A stretch of 23,289 nt of DNA from Collinsella aerofaciens (lineage in GTDB: Bacteria; Actinomycetota; Coriobacteriia; Coriobacteriales; Coriobacteriaceae), in contig JAUUSS010000023.1 of NCBI GenBank assembly GCA_030841765.1, positions 1-23,289 on the forward strand, given 5' to 3'. The notes beneath the pieces were generated by a model. The model did not search any database and had not been told where the DNA came from. It saw only the letters and a list, made by a program, of their open reading frames with translations. Below, piece after piece: positions 15,319-23,215 of this stretch. The position numbers and the translations under genes were made by a program. Positions within the stretch are counted from its first letter, which is position 1. Every line of letters begins with the position of its first letter.

Positions 15319-17259
15319 GTGGCCGGTCACGACAACATTCCAACGCTTGCCGAGCAGGTTTCGCGCGTTCCCACACAGCCCGGATGCTACCTTTGGAAGG
15401 ATGCCAAGGGCGATGTCATCTACGTGGGCAAGGCAAAAAACTTGCGTTCCCGTATGCGCCAGTACGTGACACTGCAGGATGAGCGTCAAAAGATCCCGCT
15501 GATGATGCAGCTGGTGGCGAGCTTTGACTATATCGTGGTGGAGACCGAGCACGAGGCGTTGGTGCTCGAGCGCAATTTGATTGGTCAGTACCATCCGTAC
15601 TTTAACGTCGACCTCAAGGATGACAAGAGCTACCCCTTTATCGCCATTACAAAGGGCGACCTGTATCCCGCTATCAAATATACGCGCGAGCGTCATAAGC
15701 CGGGAACGCGTTATTTTGGTCCCTATACCGATAGCCGTGCGGCACGTGAGACGATAGATACGCTGCGCAAGGTTATCCCCATCTGCTCCGCATCCTGTGC
15801 GGAGTGGCGTCGTTGTCGTCGTATCGTCGAGTCCCACAGGGGCGAGGAAGACATCGTCAATATGATTTGCGCGCAAAACGGGCGTCCCTGCTTTGACTAC
15901 CATGTCGGGCGCGGCCCGGGTGCGTGTGTCGGCGCGATTTCTCCTACGGACTATGCCAAGAACGTCAAACGTGTCGAACGTTTTTTGTCGGGCCATCGCA
16001 AGGATGTCGTCGATGAGCTGACCTCCGAGATGACGGATGCCGCCGAGGCGCTCGACTTTGAGCGCGCGGCACGCGTCAAACGTCGTTTGGAGGTCATCAG
16101 GGGTCTGGACGACCGTCAGCAAGTCGTTTTTCCCTCCAGTGTCGATATCGATGTCATCGGTTTCTATCGCGAGGAGACCATCTCCGCCGCTTGCGTCTTT
16201 GTCGTGCGTGAGGGTCGAACGGTTCGAACCTGCGAGTTCATTCTTGACAAGGGTCTTGATGTTGACGAGGAAGAGCTCCAGTCGGGCTTTCTTAAGCGCT
16301 ATTACGACGAGACGGCCGATATTCCAGCTGAGATAAACCTCTCTGTCGAGCTTGAGGATGCGGAGGCGCTGGGGGAGTGGCTTGCAGGCAAGCGCGAGCG
16401 TTCCTGCCATCTCCATAGGCCGCAGCGTGGCGAAAAGCACCGTTTGCTCGATATGGCATCCAAAAATGCGCGCCATGCCCTCATGCGCTACATGATGCGA
16501 ACGGGGTACGCTGACGACCGCACCAATCAAGCGCTCCTGGAGCTCGAAAGCGCGCTGGCGCTGCCGGCGCCGCCGATGCGTATCGAGTGCTTCGATATCT
16601 CGACGCTGCATGGAACCTTTACCGTCGCCTCGATGGTGGTGTTTACCAACGGACGCGCCGACAAGAGCCAGTACCGTCGTTTTAAAATTCAGGCCGAATT
16701 GGACGAGGCAAACGACTTCGTGTCGATGTCCGAGGTTTTGGGACGACGCTATGCTCCCGAGCGCATGGCCGACGAGCGCTTTGGCTCGCGCCCCGATTTG
16801 CTCGTTGTCGATGGCGGTAAGCCGCAATTGACCGCTGCGATCAAGCAACTTGAGGCTCTTGGGCTCGATATACCAGTTTGTGGCTTGGCAAAGGCCGATG
16901 AGGAAGTTTTTGTGCCTTGGGACGAGACTCCCGTCGTGCTGCCGACCGGGTCTGCTTCGCTCTATCTAATTAAACAGGTGCGCGATGAATCGCACCGTTT
17001 TGCAATCACATTCCATCGTGAGTTGCGCGATAAAGCCATGACAGTTTCGGTACTCGATGACGTTCCAGGCGTGGGACCCACCAGAAAACGTGCCCTTATG
17101 CGCCATTTTGGTTCGATGAAGCGTTTGCGCGCGGCGAGCGAGCAAGAGATCGCGGAAGTTCGCGGCATACCTGCCGATGTTGCCAAGGCGGTCCACGAGG
17201 CGCTCGTTGCGTGGAATGCCGAGCGCGCCGAGGCGGCGGCTGGCCATTCCGATAGCTAA
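15319..17259 (+). CDS. uvrC: Excinuclease ABC subunit C
   Basis: UvrC makes both incisions around a lesion held by UvrB. The 646-residue protein has all expected parts. The N-terminal GIY-YIG nuclease (GCYLW 22-26, VIYVGKAKNLRSR 33-45) makes the 3' cut. A Cys-rich central segment follows, then a UVR domain (about 229-262) for UvrB contact. The RNase H-like 5' nuclease carries Asp426 (CFDIS), Asp498 (VVDGG) and His559 (DESHRF). A tandem helix-hairpin-helix runs from about residue 579 to the end. A GTG at 15313 directly follows the murJ stop, and another lies at 15319. I prefer the latter because AAGTAGG (15307-15313) is then 5 bases away. The ribosome site lies inside the end of murJ, suggesting coupling. 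No clear terminator follows. Confidence 0.96.
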   Translation: MAGHDNIPTLAEQVSRVPTQPGCYLWKDAKGDVIYVGKAKNLRSRMRQYVTLQDERQKIPLMMQLVASFDYIVVETEHEALVLERNLIGQYHPYFNVDLKDDKSYPFIAITKGDLYPAIKYTRERHKPGTRYFGPYTDSRAARETIDTLRKVIPICSASCAEWRRCRRIVESHRGEEDIVNMICAQNGRPCFDYHVGRGPGACVGAISPTDYAKNVKRVERFLSGHRKDVVDELTSEMTDAAEALDFERAARVKRRLEVIRGLDDRQQVVFPSSVDIDVIGFYREETISAACVFVVREGRTVRTCEFILDKGLDVDEEELQSGFLKRYYDETADIPAEINLSVELEDAEALGEWLAGKRERSCHLHRPQRGEKHRLLDMASKNARHALMRYMMRTGYADDRTNQALLELESALALPAPPMRIECFDISTLHGTFTVASMVVFTNGRADKSQYRRFKIQAELDEANDFVSMSEVLGRRYAPERMADERFGSRPDLLVVDGGKPQLTAAIKQLEALGLDIPVCGLAKADEEVFVPWDETPVVLPTGSASLYLIKQVRDESHRFAITFHRELRDKAMTVSVLDDVPGVGPTRKRALMRHFGSMKRLRAASEQEIAEVRGIPADVAKAVHEALVAWNAERAEAAAGHSDS

Positions 17260-17283
17260 ACACGAGCCTAAACTACTGATATA

Positions 17284-17325
17284 CATGATTGCGTGATTTT
17301 CAACCATTTATTTCGCCATGATTGC
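17284..17325. repeat. Direct repeat of CATGATTGC
   Basis: CATGATTGC occurs at 17284-17292 and 17317-17325, a 33-base period of about three helical turns. It is a possible paired regulator site upstream of the putative promoter, with no known owner. Confidence 0.35.
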
Positions 17326-17351
17326 ATGCTGGTTTCGGGTTTTATTAACGC

Positions 17352-17392
17352 TAAAACGTTTGACTAGTCATGGTGTACAACCCTGCTATCCT
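17352..17392 (+). promoter_or_regulatory. Candidate distal promoter with CG-centred palindrome
   Basis: TAAAACGTTTGA (17352-17363) is a near-palindrome centred on CG, the form typical of LacI/CcpA-type operators. It overlaps TTGACT (17360-17365), a good -35. The best -10, TATCCT (17387-17392) within an extended TGCTATCCT, is 21 bases further, which is too long for a normal pair. The -10 also lies between CAACCC (17378-17383) and GGGTTG (17395-17400). Confidence 0.35.
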
Positions 17393-17424
17393 GCGGGTTG
17401 ACGAAGACTGATATCTCACCTCGT

Positions 17425-17505
17425 CGATACATACTGTCTGGCGAATCATTTGTCAATGAATTCGGTGAACGGTAGTAAATACCGTTCAAGCGTATGTATG
17501 TATCG
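17425..17505 (+). promoter_or_regulatory. Nested stem structure in the transporter leader
   Basis: CGATACATAC (17425-17434) is perfectly complementary to GTATGTATCG (17496-17505). Nested inside, TGAACGGTA (17466-17474) pairs perfectly with TACCGTTCA (17480-17488) around a 5-base loop. Two perfect, nested complements of 10 and 9 bases are unlikely by chance in 81 bases. The result could be a structured RNA leader. Alternatively, the inner repeat could be a dimeric operator. Confidence 0.55.
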
Positions 17506-17527
17506 GTCGCCGAGCGCGGCACCTCAG

Positions 17528-17555
17528 TTGGGTTCGTCGGTAGGTAAGGTATATA
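17528..17555 (+). promoter_or_regulatory. Candidate proximal promoter of the transporter operon
   Basis: TTGGGT (17528-17533) and TATATA (17550-17555), spaced by 16 bases, could start transcription near 17562. If this is the main promoter, the nested stems at 17425-17505 would be upstream DNA elements rather than RNA. Confidence 0.35.
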
Positions 17556-17571
17556 TCGTCCGCAAGTTGCG

Positions 17572-17595
17572 CGGGGGCAAGTCTAGGTGCTCCCG
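17572..17595 (+). other. Small hairpin before the binding-protein gene
   Basis: CGGGGGC (17572-17578) pairs with GCTCCCG (17589-17595) with one G-U pair and a 10-base loop. It sits 20 bases before the AGGAGA ribosome site and is not followed by a T-run. It could protect the 5' end of a highly expressed message. Confidence 0.35.
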
Positions 17596-17624
17596 AGTAA
17601 GATTCTCTATTGATAGGAGAAGAC

Positions 17625-19238
17625 ATGGCCATCATCAACAAGGGTATGTCCAGGCGTTCGCTCCTCGGCCTCACCGGCAGCGTCGCTGCTGTCGCCGGCC
17701 TTGGTCTCACTGGCTGCGGTGGCAGCTCTAGCGACGAGGGTTCCGCTTCCGGCTCCACCGATTCCGCCAACCGTGGCGGCGGCGTGATCACCGCTGGTTC
17801 CGCTTACGCTCCGTCCAGCTTCGATCCCGCCAGCACCGGCTCCGCTGTGGGCCTGGGTGCTAACTGGCACGTCGTCGAGGGCCTCTACGGCATCGATTAC
17901 CACGACTACAGCACCTTCAACGAGCTCGCCACCGACGATCCCAAGTCTGTGGACGACACCACTTTCGAGGTCACCATCCGCAAGGGCGCCAAGTTCTCCG
18001 ATGGCACCGAGGTCACCGCTGACGATGTCGTTGCCTCCTACACCGCTTGCGCCGCTTCCGCTACCTATGCTCCGTTCTTCCAGCCCTTCGAGTCCATCGA
18101 GGCCAAGGACGCCAGCACCGTGACGGTCAAGACCAAGGTCCCCAACTTCTCCCTGCTCAAGGATCGTCTGGCCATCGTCCGCGTTACCCCGGCCACCCAG
18201 ACCGAGGAGGATCGCGCCAAGCAGCCGATCGGCTCCGGCCCCTGGATGTACGACTCTATCTCCGATACCGAGATCACCCTGGTTCCCAACCCCGAGTACA
18301 ACGGTGAGTATGCTGCCGAGGATAAGAAGATCCAGTACAGCATCCTGACCGACCCCACTGCTCGCGTTACCGCTCAGCAGGAGGGCTCCACGCTCGTTAT
18401 GGAGCTCGTTACCGCTGACGCCGTCGACCAGCTCGAGAGCGCCGGCTGCAAGATTGACAACGTTCAGGGTTTCGGCACCCGCTTCATCATGTTCAACGTC
18501 GCCAAGGAGCCTTGGAACAACGTCAAGGTCCGTCAGGCTGTCATGTATGCGCTCGACACCGAGAAGATGGTCAGCAACACCTTCGCCGACCTTGCCACCG
18601 CTGCCAGCTGCTACCTGCCCAAGAGCTTCACCAACTATCATGAGGCTTCCACGGTGTACAAGACCGACACCAAGAAGGCTAAGAAGCTCATCGAGGAGTC
18701 TGGCATCACCCCGGGTGCCATCACCCTGCGCACCACCGACAACGAGCAGATTAAGGGCATGGCCGCCCAGGTCAAGAACGACCTCGACGCTCTCGGCTTC
18801 GATGTGACCATCCAGACCGATACCTCGCCGGCCACCTACGCCGCCATCGACGGCGGCGAGGCCTACGATATCCTCCTTGCCCCTGGCGATCCTTCCTGCT
18901 TCGGCGCCGACCCCGACCTGCTGCTCAACTGGTGGTACGGCGACAACGTCTGGATGCAGACCCGTTGCCCGTGGAAGGAGTCCGCTGAGTGGCAGAAGCT
19001 CCACGGTCTCATGGACGAGGCTCTTGCCGCCGAGGGCGACGAGCAGCAGAAGAAGTGGAACGAGTGTTTCGACATCATTGCCGACAACGCCGTTCTGTAC
19101 CCCGTTGTCCACGTCAAGACCGTCTCCGCTTCTTGGGACGATCCGTCCACTGCGCCCAATGGCGAGGCCCTCGATGGTTTCAAGGGCATCGGCACGACGA
19201 GCATGTCCTTCAGGGGCGTTGCGACCGTCAAGGCGTAA
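17625..19238 (+). CDS. Peptide ABC transporter substrate-binding lipoprotein (SBP family 5)
   Basis: This 537-residue extracellular binding protein resembles DppA/OppA. The N-terminus holds a twin-arginine motif (SRRSLLG, Arg10-Arg11), a hydrophobic stretch and a lipobox LTGC with lipid-modified Cys31. It may therefore be a Tat-exported lipoprotein tethered to the membrane. A Ser/Gly/Asp-rich linker (about 32-52) follows. Family-5 features include the FEVTIRKGAKFSDGTEVTADDV segment, IGSGPW and VRQAVMYALDTEKMV. ATG 17625 follows AGGAGA (17615-17620). A TTG at 17610 is in frame but precedes that site. Codons are strongly biased to C and G endings (GCC, GAC, AAG, CTC, ATC), as expected for an abundant protein. 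A hairpin separates it from the permease genes. Peptides are the likely ligands, but nickel or other solutes of family 5 are not excluded. Confidence 0.9.
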   Translation: MAIINKGMSRRSLLGLTGSVAAVAGLGLTGCGGSSSDEGSASGSTDSANRGGGVITAGSAYAPSSFDPASTGSAVGLGANWHVVEGLYGIDYHDYSTFNELATDDPKSVDDTTFEVTIRKGAKFSDGTEVTADDVVASYTACAASATYAPFFQPFESIEAKDASTVTVKTKVPNFSLLKDRLAIVRVTPATQTEEDRAKQPIGSGPWMYDSISDTEITLVPNPEYNGEYAAEDKKIQYSILTDPTARVTAQQEGSTLVMELVTADAVDQLESAGCKIDNVQGFGTRFIMFNVAKEPWNNVKVRQAVMYALDTEKMVSNTFADLATAASCYLPKSFTNYHEASTVYKTDTKKAKKLIEESGITPGAITLRTTDNEQIKGMAAQVKNDLDALGFDVTIQTDTSPATYAAIDGGEAYDILLAPGDPSCFGADPDLLLNWWYGDNVWMQTRCPWKESAEWQKLHGLMDEALAAEGDEQQKKWNECFDIIADNAVLYPVVHVKTVSASWDDPSTAPNGEALDGFKGIGTTSMSFRGVATVKA

Positions 19239-19300
19239 GACTCGCTTGAGTCTATATGCAGGATGTCGGTCGTTGGGACCGTATCCTCATAGTTGAAACA

Positions 19301-19334
19301 AAGACCCGGGCGGCAACGATGTCGCTCGGGTCTT
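19301..19334 (+). terminator. Intercistronic hairpin between binding protein and permease
   Basis: AAGACCCGGGCG (19301-19312) pairs with CGCTCGGGTCTT (19323-19334), 12 pairs with one G-U, around a 10-base loop. The tail is only GTAATG. The position is typical for partial termination or 3'-end protection that keeps the binding protein more abundant than its permease. Confidence 0.65.
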
Positions 19335-19395
19335 GTAATGAGTATCCGTACTCATATACCAGTTGGTCCTACCGACAAAAGAAAGGGGAGAGAAC

Positions 19396-20352
19396 GTGAA
19401 CAACTTGCTACGTTTGATTGGAAGGCGTCTTGTGGCGCTGCCGATTATGGCATTGGGCGTCACCGTCCTGGTGTTCTTCCTTATGTCGTTCTCCAAGACC
19501 GACCCCGCCTACACGGCGTTGGGTGACGGTGCCTCGCCCGAGGCGGTTGCCGAGTACCATGAGAAGTATGGTCTGGACGACCCCTGGCCCGTGCGCTACG
19601 TGCGCTATATGGGCGATTTGATCCATGGCGACATGGGCACCTATGGTGCTGCCCGCAACTCCGTTGCCAAGCGCATCTCCACGGCCCTGCCCGTCACGAT
19701 GCAGCTGACCTTCATCGGTCTTGCCATCGGTGCGGTCGTTTCGTTTTTGCTCGGCGTCATCGCGGCACTGTATCGCGACAAATGGCCGGACCAAGTAATC
19801 CGTGTCTTTTCCATCGCCGGCTTGGCAACCCCGTCGTTCTGGCTTGCCGTTCTGTTGATCCTGCTGTTCTCTTCCTACCTTAAGGTGCTCCCGGCATCGG
19901 GCGCTCTGCCTCACTTCACCACGAATCCGGTTGGCTATCTGGGGCGTATGATCATGCCCGCTATCGCCTTGGCATTTCCGCTGACGGGCCAGATGACTCG
20001 TATCGTGCGTACCGCCATGGTCGAGGAGCTCGACAAGGATTATGTCCGTATGGCTCGCGGCGCCGGCGTTCCCGAGAAGGTCGTCGTCGGCATCAACGTT
20101 CTTCGCAATGCGCTGATCACCCCGGTCACCACCCTCGGTCTTAAGATCGGTTACCTCATGGGCGGCGCCGTCGTCATCGAGGTTATCTTCAACCTCCCCG
20201 GCATGGGCACCGCGATTCTGCAGGGCGTTCAGGGCAACGAGGCGAACCTGGTTCAGGGCGTCGTCATCGTCGTTGCTCTTGCCTTCATCATCATCAACAT
20301 CGTGGTTGACATGCTCTACCTGCTCATCAACCCGCGCATCAGGACGGTGTAG
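19396..20352 (+). CDS. dppB: Peptide ABC transporter permease, DppB-like
   Basis: This 318-residue inner-membrane permease has about six hydrophobic helices. An N-terminal helix (about 11-31) is followed by an external domain with the DDPWPVRYVRYMGDLIHGDMG segment typical of DppB/OppB (about 61-81). The EAA loop that docks on the ATPase is DYVRMARGAGVPEKVV (about 215-230). GTG 19396 is preferred over an upstream GTG-type start at 19363 because AAAGGGGAGAG lies at 19382-19392 and the N-terminus then matches the family. It is separated from the binding-protein gene by a hairpin and is 3 bases from the fused permease/ATPase gene. The family and role are firm. The exact substrate is not known, so the symbol follows the closest named relatives. 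Confidence 0.9.
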   Translation: MNNLLRLIGRRLVALPIMALGVTVLVFFLMSFSKTDPAYTALGDGASPEAVAEYHEKYGLDDPWPVRYVRYMGDLIHGDMGTYGAARNSVAKRISTALPVTMQLTFIGLAIGAVVSFLLGVIAALYRDKWPDQVIRVFSIAGLATPSFWLAVLLILLFSSYLKVLPASGALPHFTTNPVGYLGRMIMPAIALAFPLTGQMTRIVRTAMVEELDKDYVRMARGAGVPEKVVVGINVLRNALITPVTTLGLKIGYLMGGAVVIEVIFNLPGMGTAILQGVQGNEANLVQGVVIVVALAFIIINIVVDMLYLLINPRIRTV

Positions 20353-20355
20353 ATT

Positions 20356-22371
20356 ATGGTAAAGATTCGAGAGAAGCAAACCGAGCAGCTCGAGAAGGCT
20401 GCCTCCAAGGGGCTCAAGCTCGGTGGCTGGAAGAAGATGACGCTGTCTTCTAAGATTGCCGCCGTCGTGCTGGTGCTGGTCGCCCTGACTGCGATTCTGG
20501 CGCCCCTTCTTGCCCCCTATAGCCCGGTCGAGATCTTTACGGCTCGCCAGGCTCCCGGCAACGGATTTATCTTCGGTACCGACGATAAGGGTCGCGACAT
20601 TCTGTCGCGTATGCTCTACGGTGGTCGTTACTCGCTGATTATCGGCTTTGGCGCCACCGCCATGGCTCTGGTCTGCGGCTCGGTCGTGGGCGCCCTTGCA
20701 GCGGTTTCGCGCAAGGCCGTCTCCGAGACGATCATGCGTATCTTGGACATCATCATGTCCATCCCGGGCATCGCCCTCGCGGCCGTCTTCGTCTCCATCC
20801 TGGGCAACTCCGTGCCGTCGATCATCTTCGCCATCGGCTTTATGTACACTCCGCAGATTGCCCGTATCGTACGCGCCAATATCGTGTCCGAGTACGGCGA
20901 GGACTATGTCCGCGCGGTCATCGTTTCCGGCGCCAAGGCTCCGTGGATTTTGATTAAGCATGTTCTGCGTAACTGCATCGCCCCGATCATGGTCTTCACC
21001 GTTACCCTGGTCGCCGACGCCATCATCTTCGAGGCCTCGCTGACCTTCATCGGCGCTGGTATCCAGGAGCCCACCGCTACCTGGGGCAACATCCTCGCCG
21101 ACGCCCGCGGCGGCGTGCTCGCCGGTCGTTGGTGGCAGGCGCTGTTCCCGGGCCTAGCCATCATGATCACCTGCCTGGCGCTCAACATCCTCTCCGAGGG
21201 CATTACCGACGCCATGGCCGCTGCTCCCTCCGCTGCCCTGGATCCTACCGATTCCTCCAAGCGTCGCGAGGCCGACCTGCTGGTCTCCGACCCCGTTCGC
21301 GCCTACAAGGAGCAGGCCCAGTCCCTCTCCGCTCGCCTTGGCGCCCTGCGCGATGTCGAGCTCAAGCGTGACGATCGCCACGTGCCCGACGAGTCCGTTG
21401 AGCCGATTCTCTCGGTCCGTGACTTCTGCATCCAGTTTGAGCATCACGGTGATATCAACGTCGTCGACCATGTCAACTTTGACGTTCGTCCTGGTCAGAC
21501 CATGGGCCTGGTGGGCGAGTCCGGTTGCGGTAAGTCCATCACCACGCTGGCCATCATGGGCCTGACCGACGATGACGAGCATCTTTCCGGCGAGGTTCTC
21601 TGGGAGGGTCGCGACCTGCTCAAGATGAGCAAGAAGGAGTGGTTCGGCCTGCGCGGTACCGATATCGCTATGGTCTATCAGGACGCCCTGTCCTCGCTTA
21701 ATCCCTCCATGCTCATCTCTGCCCAGATGAAGCAGCTCACCAAGCGCGGCGGAACCCGCAGCGCCGAGGAGCTCCTGGAGCTCGTCGGCCTCGATCCCAA
21801 GCGCACGCTCGAGAGCTATCCGCACGAGCTTTCCGGCGGCCAGCGTCAGCGTGTCCTGATCGCTATGGCCCTTACCCGCGACCCCAAGCTGGTCATCTGC
21901 GACGAGCCCACGACCGCTCTGGACGTTACCGTCCAGAAGCAGGTCATCAAGCTGCTCAACGATCTTCAGGCCAAGCTCGGCTTTGCCATGATCTTTGTTT
22001 CGCATGACCTGGCTCTGGTCGCCGAGGTTGCCCATAACATCACGGTTATGTACGCTGGCCAGGTTATCGAGCAGGCACCCACCAAGGAGCTGCTCACCAA
22101 CCCGATCCACGAGTACACCCGCGGTCTTCTGGGCTCCGTTCTGTCCATCGAGAGCGGCTCGGGCCGTCTGCACCAGGTCCCCGGCGCCGTTCCCAGCCCG
22201 CGCGATTTCCCCAAGGGCGATCGCTTCGCACCCCGCTCGAGCCATCCGCGTATTGGCCTGGATACCCGTCCGGTCTTCAAGCGCGTGCCCGGCACCGAGC
22301 ACTTCTATTCCGAGCTCCCCGACGAGGTGCTCAAGGCAAATGGTTTGACCCCTCACGCGGAGGTGATGTAG
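20356..22371 (+). CDS. Fused DppC permease and DppD ATPase of a peptide ABC transporter
   Basis: The 671-residue protein joins a DppC-like permease (about 1-295) to a DppD-like ATPase (about 350-600) through a charged linker (about 296-349). The permease has an N-terminal helix (about 33-53), FGTDDKGRDILSRMLYG (73-89), and an EAA loop at about 184-206. The ATPase has Walker A GESGCGKS (387-394), signature LSGGQRQR (492-499), Walker B CDEPTTALD (515-523) and His550. The C-terminal oligopeptide-transporter extension is present (VPGAVPSPRDFPKGDRFAPR, about 608-627), but Asp and Ser replace the cysteines of the usual CxFxxRC. The usual metal-cluster ligands are thus missing. ATG 20356 follows AGGACGG (20341-20347), with the dppB stop only 3 bases before. 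Fusions of this kind are known in Actinobacteria, so it is not a sequencing artefact. Confidence 0.9.
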   Translation: MVKIREKQTEQLEKAASKGLKLGGWKKMTLSSKIAAVVLVLVALTAILAPLLAPYSPVEIFTARQAPGNGFIFGTDDKGRDILSRMLYGGRYSLIIGFGATAMALVCGSVVGALAAVSRKAVSETIMRILDIIMSIPGIALAAVFVSILGNSVPSIIFAIGFMYTPQIARIVRANIVSEYGEDYVRAVIVSGAKAPWILIKHVLRNCIAPIMVFTVTLVADAIIFEASLTFIGAGIQEPTATWGNILADARGGVLAGRWWQALFPGLAIMITCLALNILSEGITDAMAAAPSAALDPTDSSKRREADLLVSDPVRAYKEQAQSLSARLGALRDVELKRDDRHVPDESVEPILSVRDFCIQFEHHGDINVVDHVNFDVRPGQTMGLVGESGCGKSITTLAIMGLTDDDEHLSGEVLWEGRDLLKMSKKEWFGLRGTDIAMVYQDALSSLNPSMLISAQMKQLTKRGGTRSAEELLELVGLDPKRTLESYPHELSGGQRQRVLIAMALTRDPKLVICDEPTTALDVTVQKQVIKLLNDLQAKLGFAMIFVSHDLALVAEVAHNITVMYAGQVIEQAPTKELLTNPIHEYTRGLLGSVLSIESGSGRLHQVPGAVPSPRDFPKGDRFAPRSSHPRIGLDTRPVFKRVPGTEHFYSELPDEVLKANGLTPHAEVM

Positions 22372-23199
22372 ATGAGCGATACCGCAGTCAACGGCGTCGA
22401 GCCGATCATCTTCCTTGATGACGTCCACGTCACCTTTAGGACCCGTACCGGCTCGATTCTGCACCCCAACCTGGTTCACGCCGTCCAGGGTGTAACGATT
22501 AAGCTCATGCCCGGTCAGACGATCGGCATCGTCGGCGAGTCCGGTTGCGGTAAGTCCACCACCGCTAACGTCATGTGCGGCCTGCAGGCCCCCACGAGCG
22601 GCAAGGTCTACTTTAAGGGCAAGGACGTTACCAAACGTACCGCCGAGGACCGTCGCCACATGGGTCGCGTCATCTCGGTCGTGTTCCAGAACCCGGCCAC
22701 GGCGCTCAACCCCCGCATGGTCGTTCGCGAGCAGCTGCTCGACCCCATGCGCGTCCACAACCTGGGTACCGAGGCCGAGCAGGAGAAGCGCGTCAAGGAA
22801 CTCTTGGAGCTCACCGGTCTGCCCAGCTCCGCTGCCGAGGTTCTTCCCGGCCAGCTTTCGGGCGGCCAGCGTCAGCGCGTCGCAATTGCCCGTGCCCTGT
22901 CGCTGAACCCCGATGCCATCATCGCCGACGAGCCCACCTCGGCTCTGGACGTTTCGGTCCGCGCGCAGATTCTGAACCTGCTGACTGACCTTAAGAAGGA
23001 GCTCGGCCTGGCCATGGTGTTCATCAGCCATGACATCCAGACGGTCCGCTATATCTCTGACGACATCATCGTTATGAATGGCGGCAAGATCGTCGAGCAG
23101 GGCGAGGCCAAGCAGGTCTTCCAGCACCCCCAGGACCCCTACACCAAGATGCTGCTCGGCGCTGCGCCGTCGCTGCTGCATCCCAAGCTCGGCGAGTAA
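22372..23199 (+). CDS. dppF: Peptide ABC transporter ATPase, DppF-like
   Basis: This 275-residue protein is the second nucleotide-binding subunit of the importer. It has Walker A GESGCGKST (55-63), Q-loop Gln106 in VVFQNP, signature LSGGQRQR (162-169), Walker B ADEPTSALD (185-193) and switch His220. All catalytic residues are intact. It ends at PSLLHPKLGE, about 45-50 residues short of typical DppF/OppF, and lacks the C-terminal Cys-containing extension altogether. The start directly follows the stop of the fused gene. GGAGGTGAT (22359-22367), inside that gene's last codons, is an almost perfect Shine-Dalgarno site. This is tight translational coupling that should keep the two ATPase domains in 1:1 ratio. 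A strong hairpin follows. Confidence 0.92.
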   Translation: MSDTAVNGVEPIIFLDDVHVTFRTRTGSILHPNLVHAVQGVTIKLMPGQTIGIVGESGCGKSTTANVMCGLQAPTSGKVYFKGKDVTKRTAEDRRHMGRVISVVFQNPATALNPRMVVREQLLDPMRVHNLGTEAEQEKRVKELLELTGLPSSAAEVLPGQLSGGQRQRVAIARALSLNPDAIIADEPTSALDVSVRAQILNLLTDLKKELGLAMVFISHDIQTVRYISDDIIVMNGGKIVEQGEAKQVFQHPQDPYTKMLLGAAPSLLHPKLGE

Positions 23200-23215
23200 C
23201 CTCGCTTTCCCTCCC

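Larger units (their letters stand above)
17260..17624 (+). other. 365-base non-coding leader region of the transporter operon
   Basis: No convincing gene lies between uvrC and the binding-protein gene. The stretch is much more AT-rich than its surroundings on the left and carries several inverted repeats, listed separately. The arrangement looks like a long 5' leader with promoter and operator sites. I tested it by eye for a T-box (no TGGNACC-type motif), a tRNA and a small ORF with a ribosome site and found none. Confidence 0.6.

Noticed and set aside
15127..16848. 573-codon minus-strand frame opposite murJ and uvrC
   Set aside because: Same antisense effect; it crosses the boundary of two genes on the other strand and shows no motif.
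17398..17600. T-box or tRNA-like element in the transporter leader
   Set aside because: No T-box consensus (TGGNACC), no specifier-loop layout and no complete tRNA cloverleaf could be found.
17450..17731. Small frame across the transporter leader into the binding-protein gene
   Set aside because: No ribosome site, overlaps the strong start of the real gene in another frame, and covers the inverted repeats.
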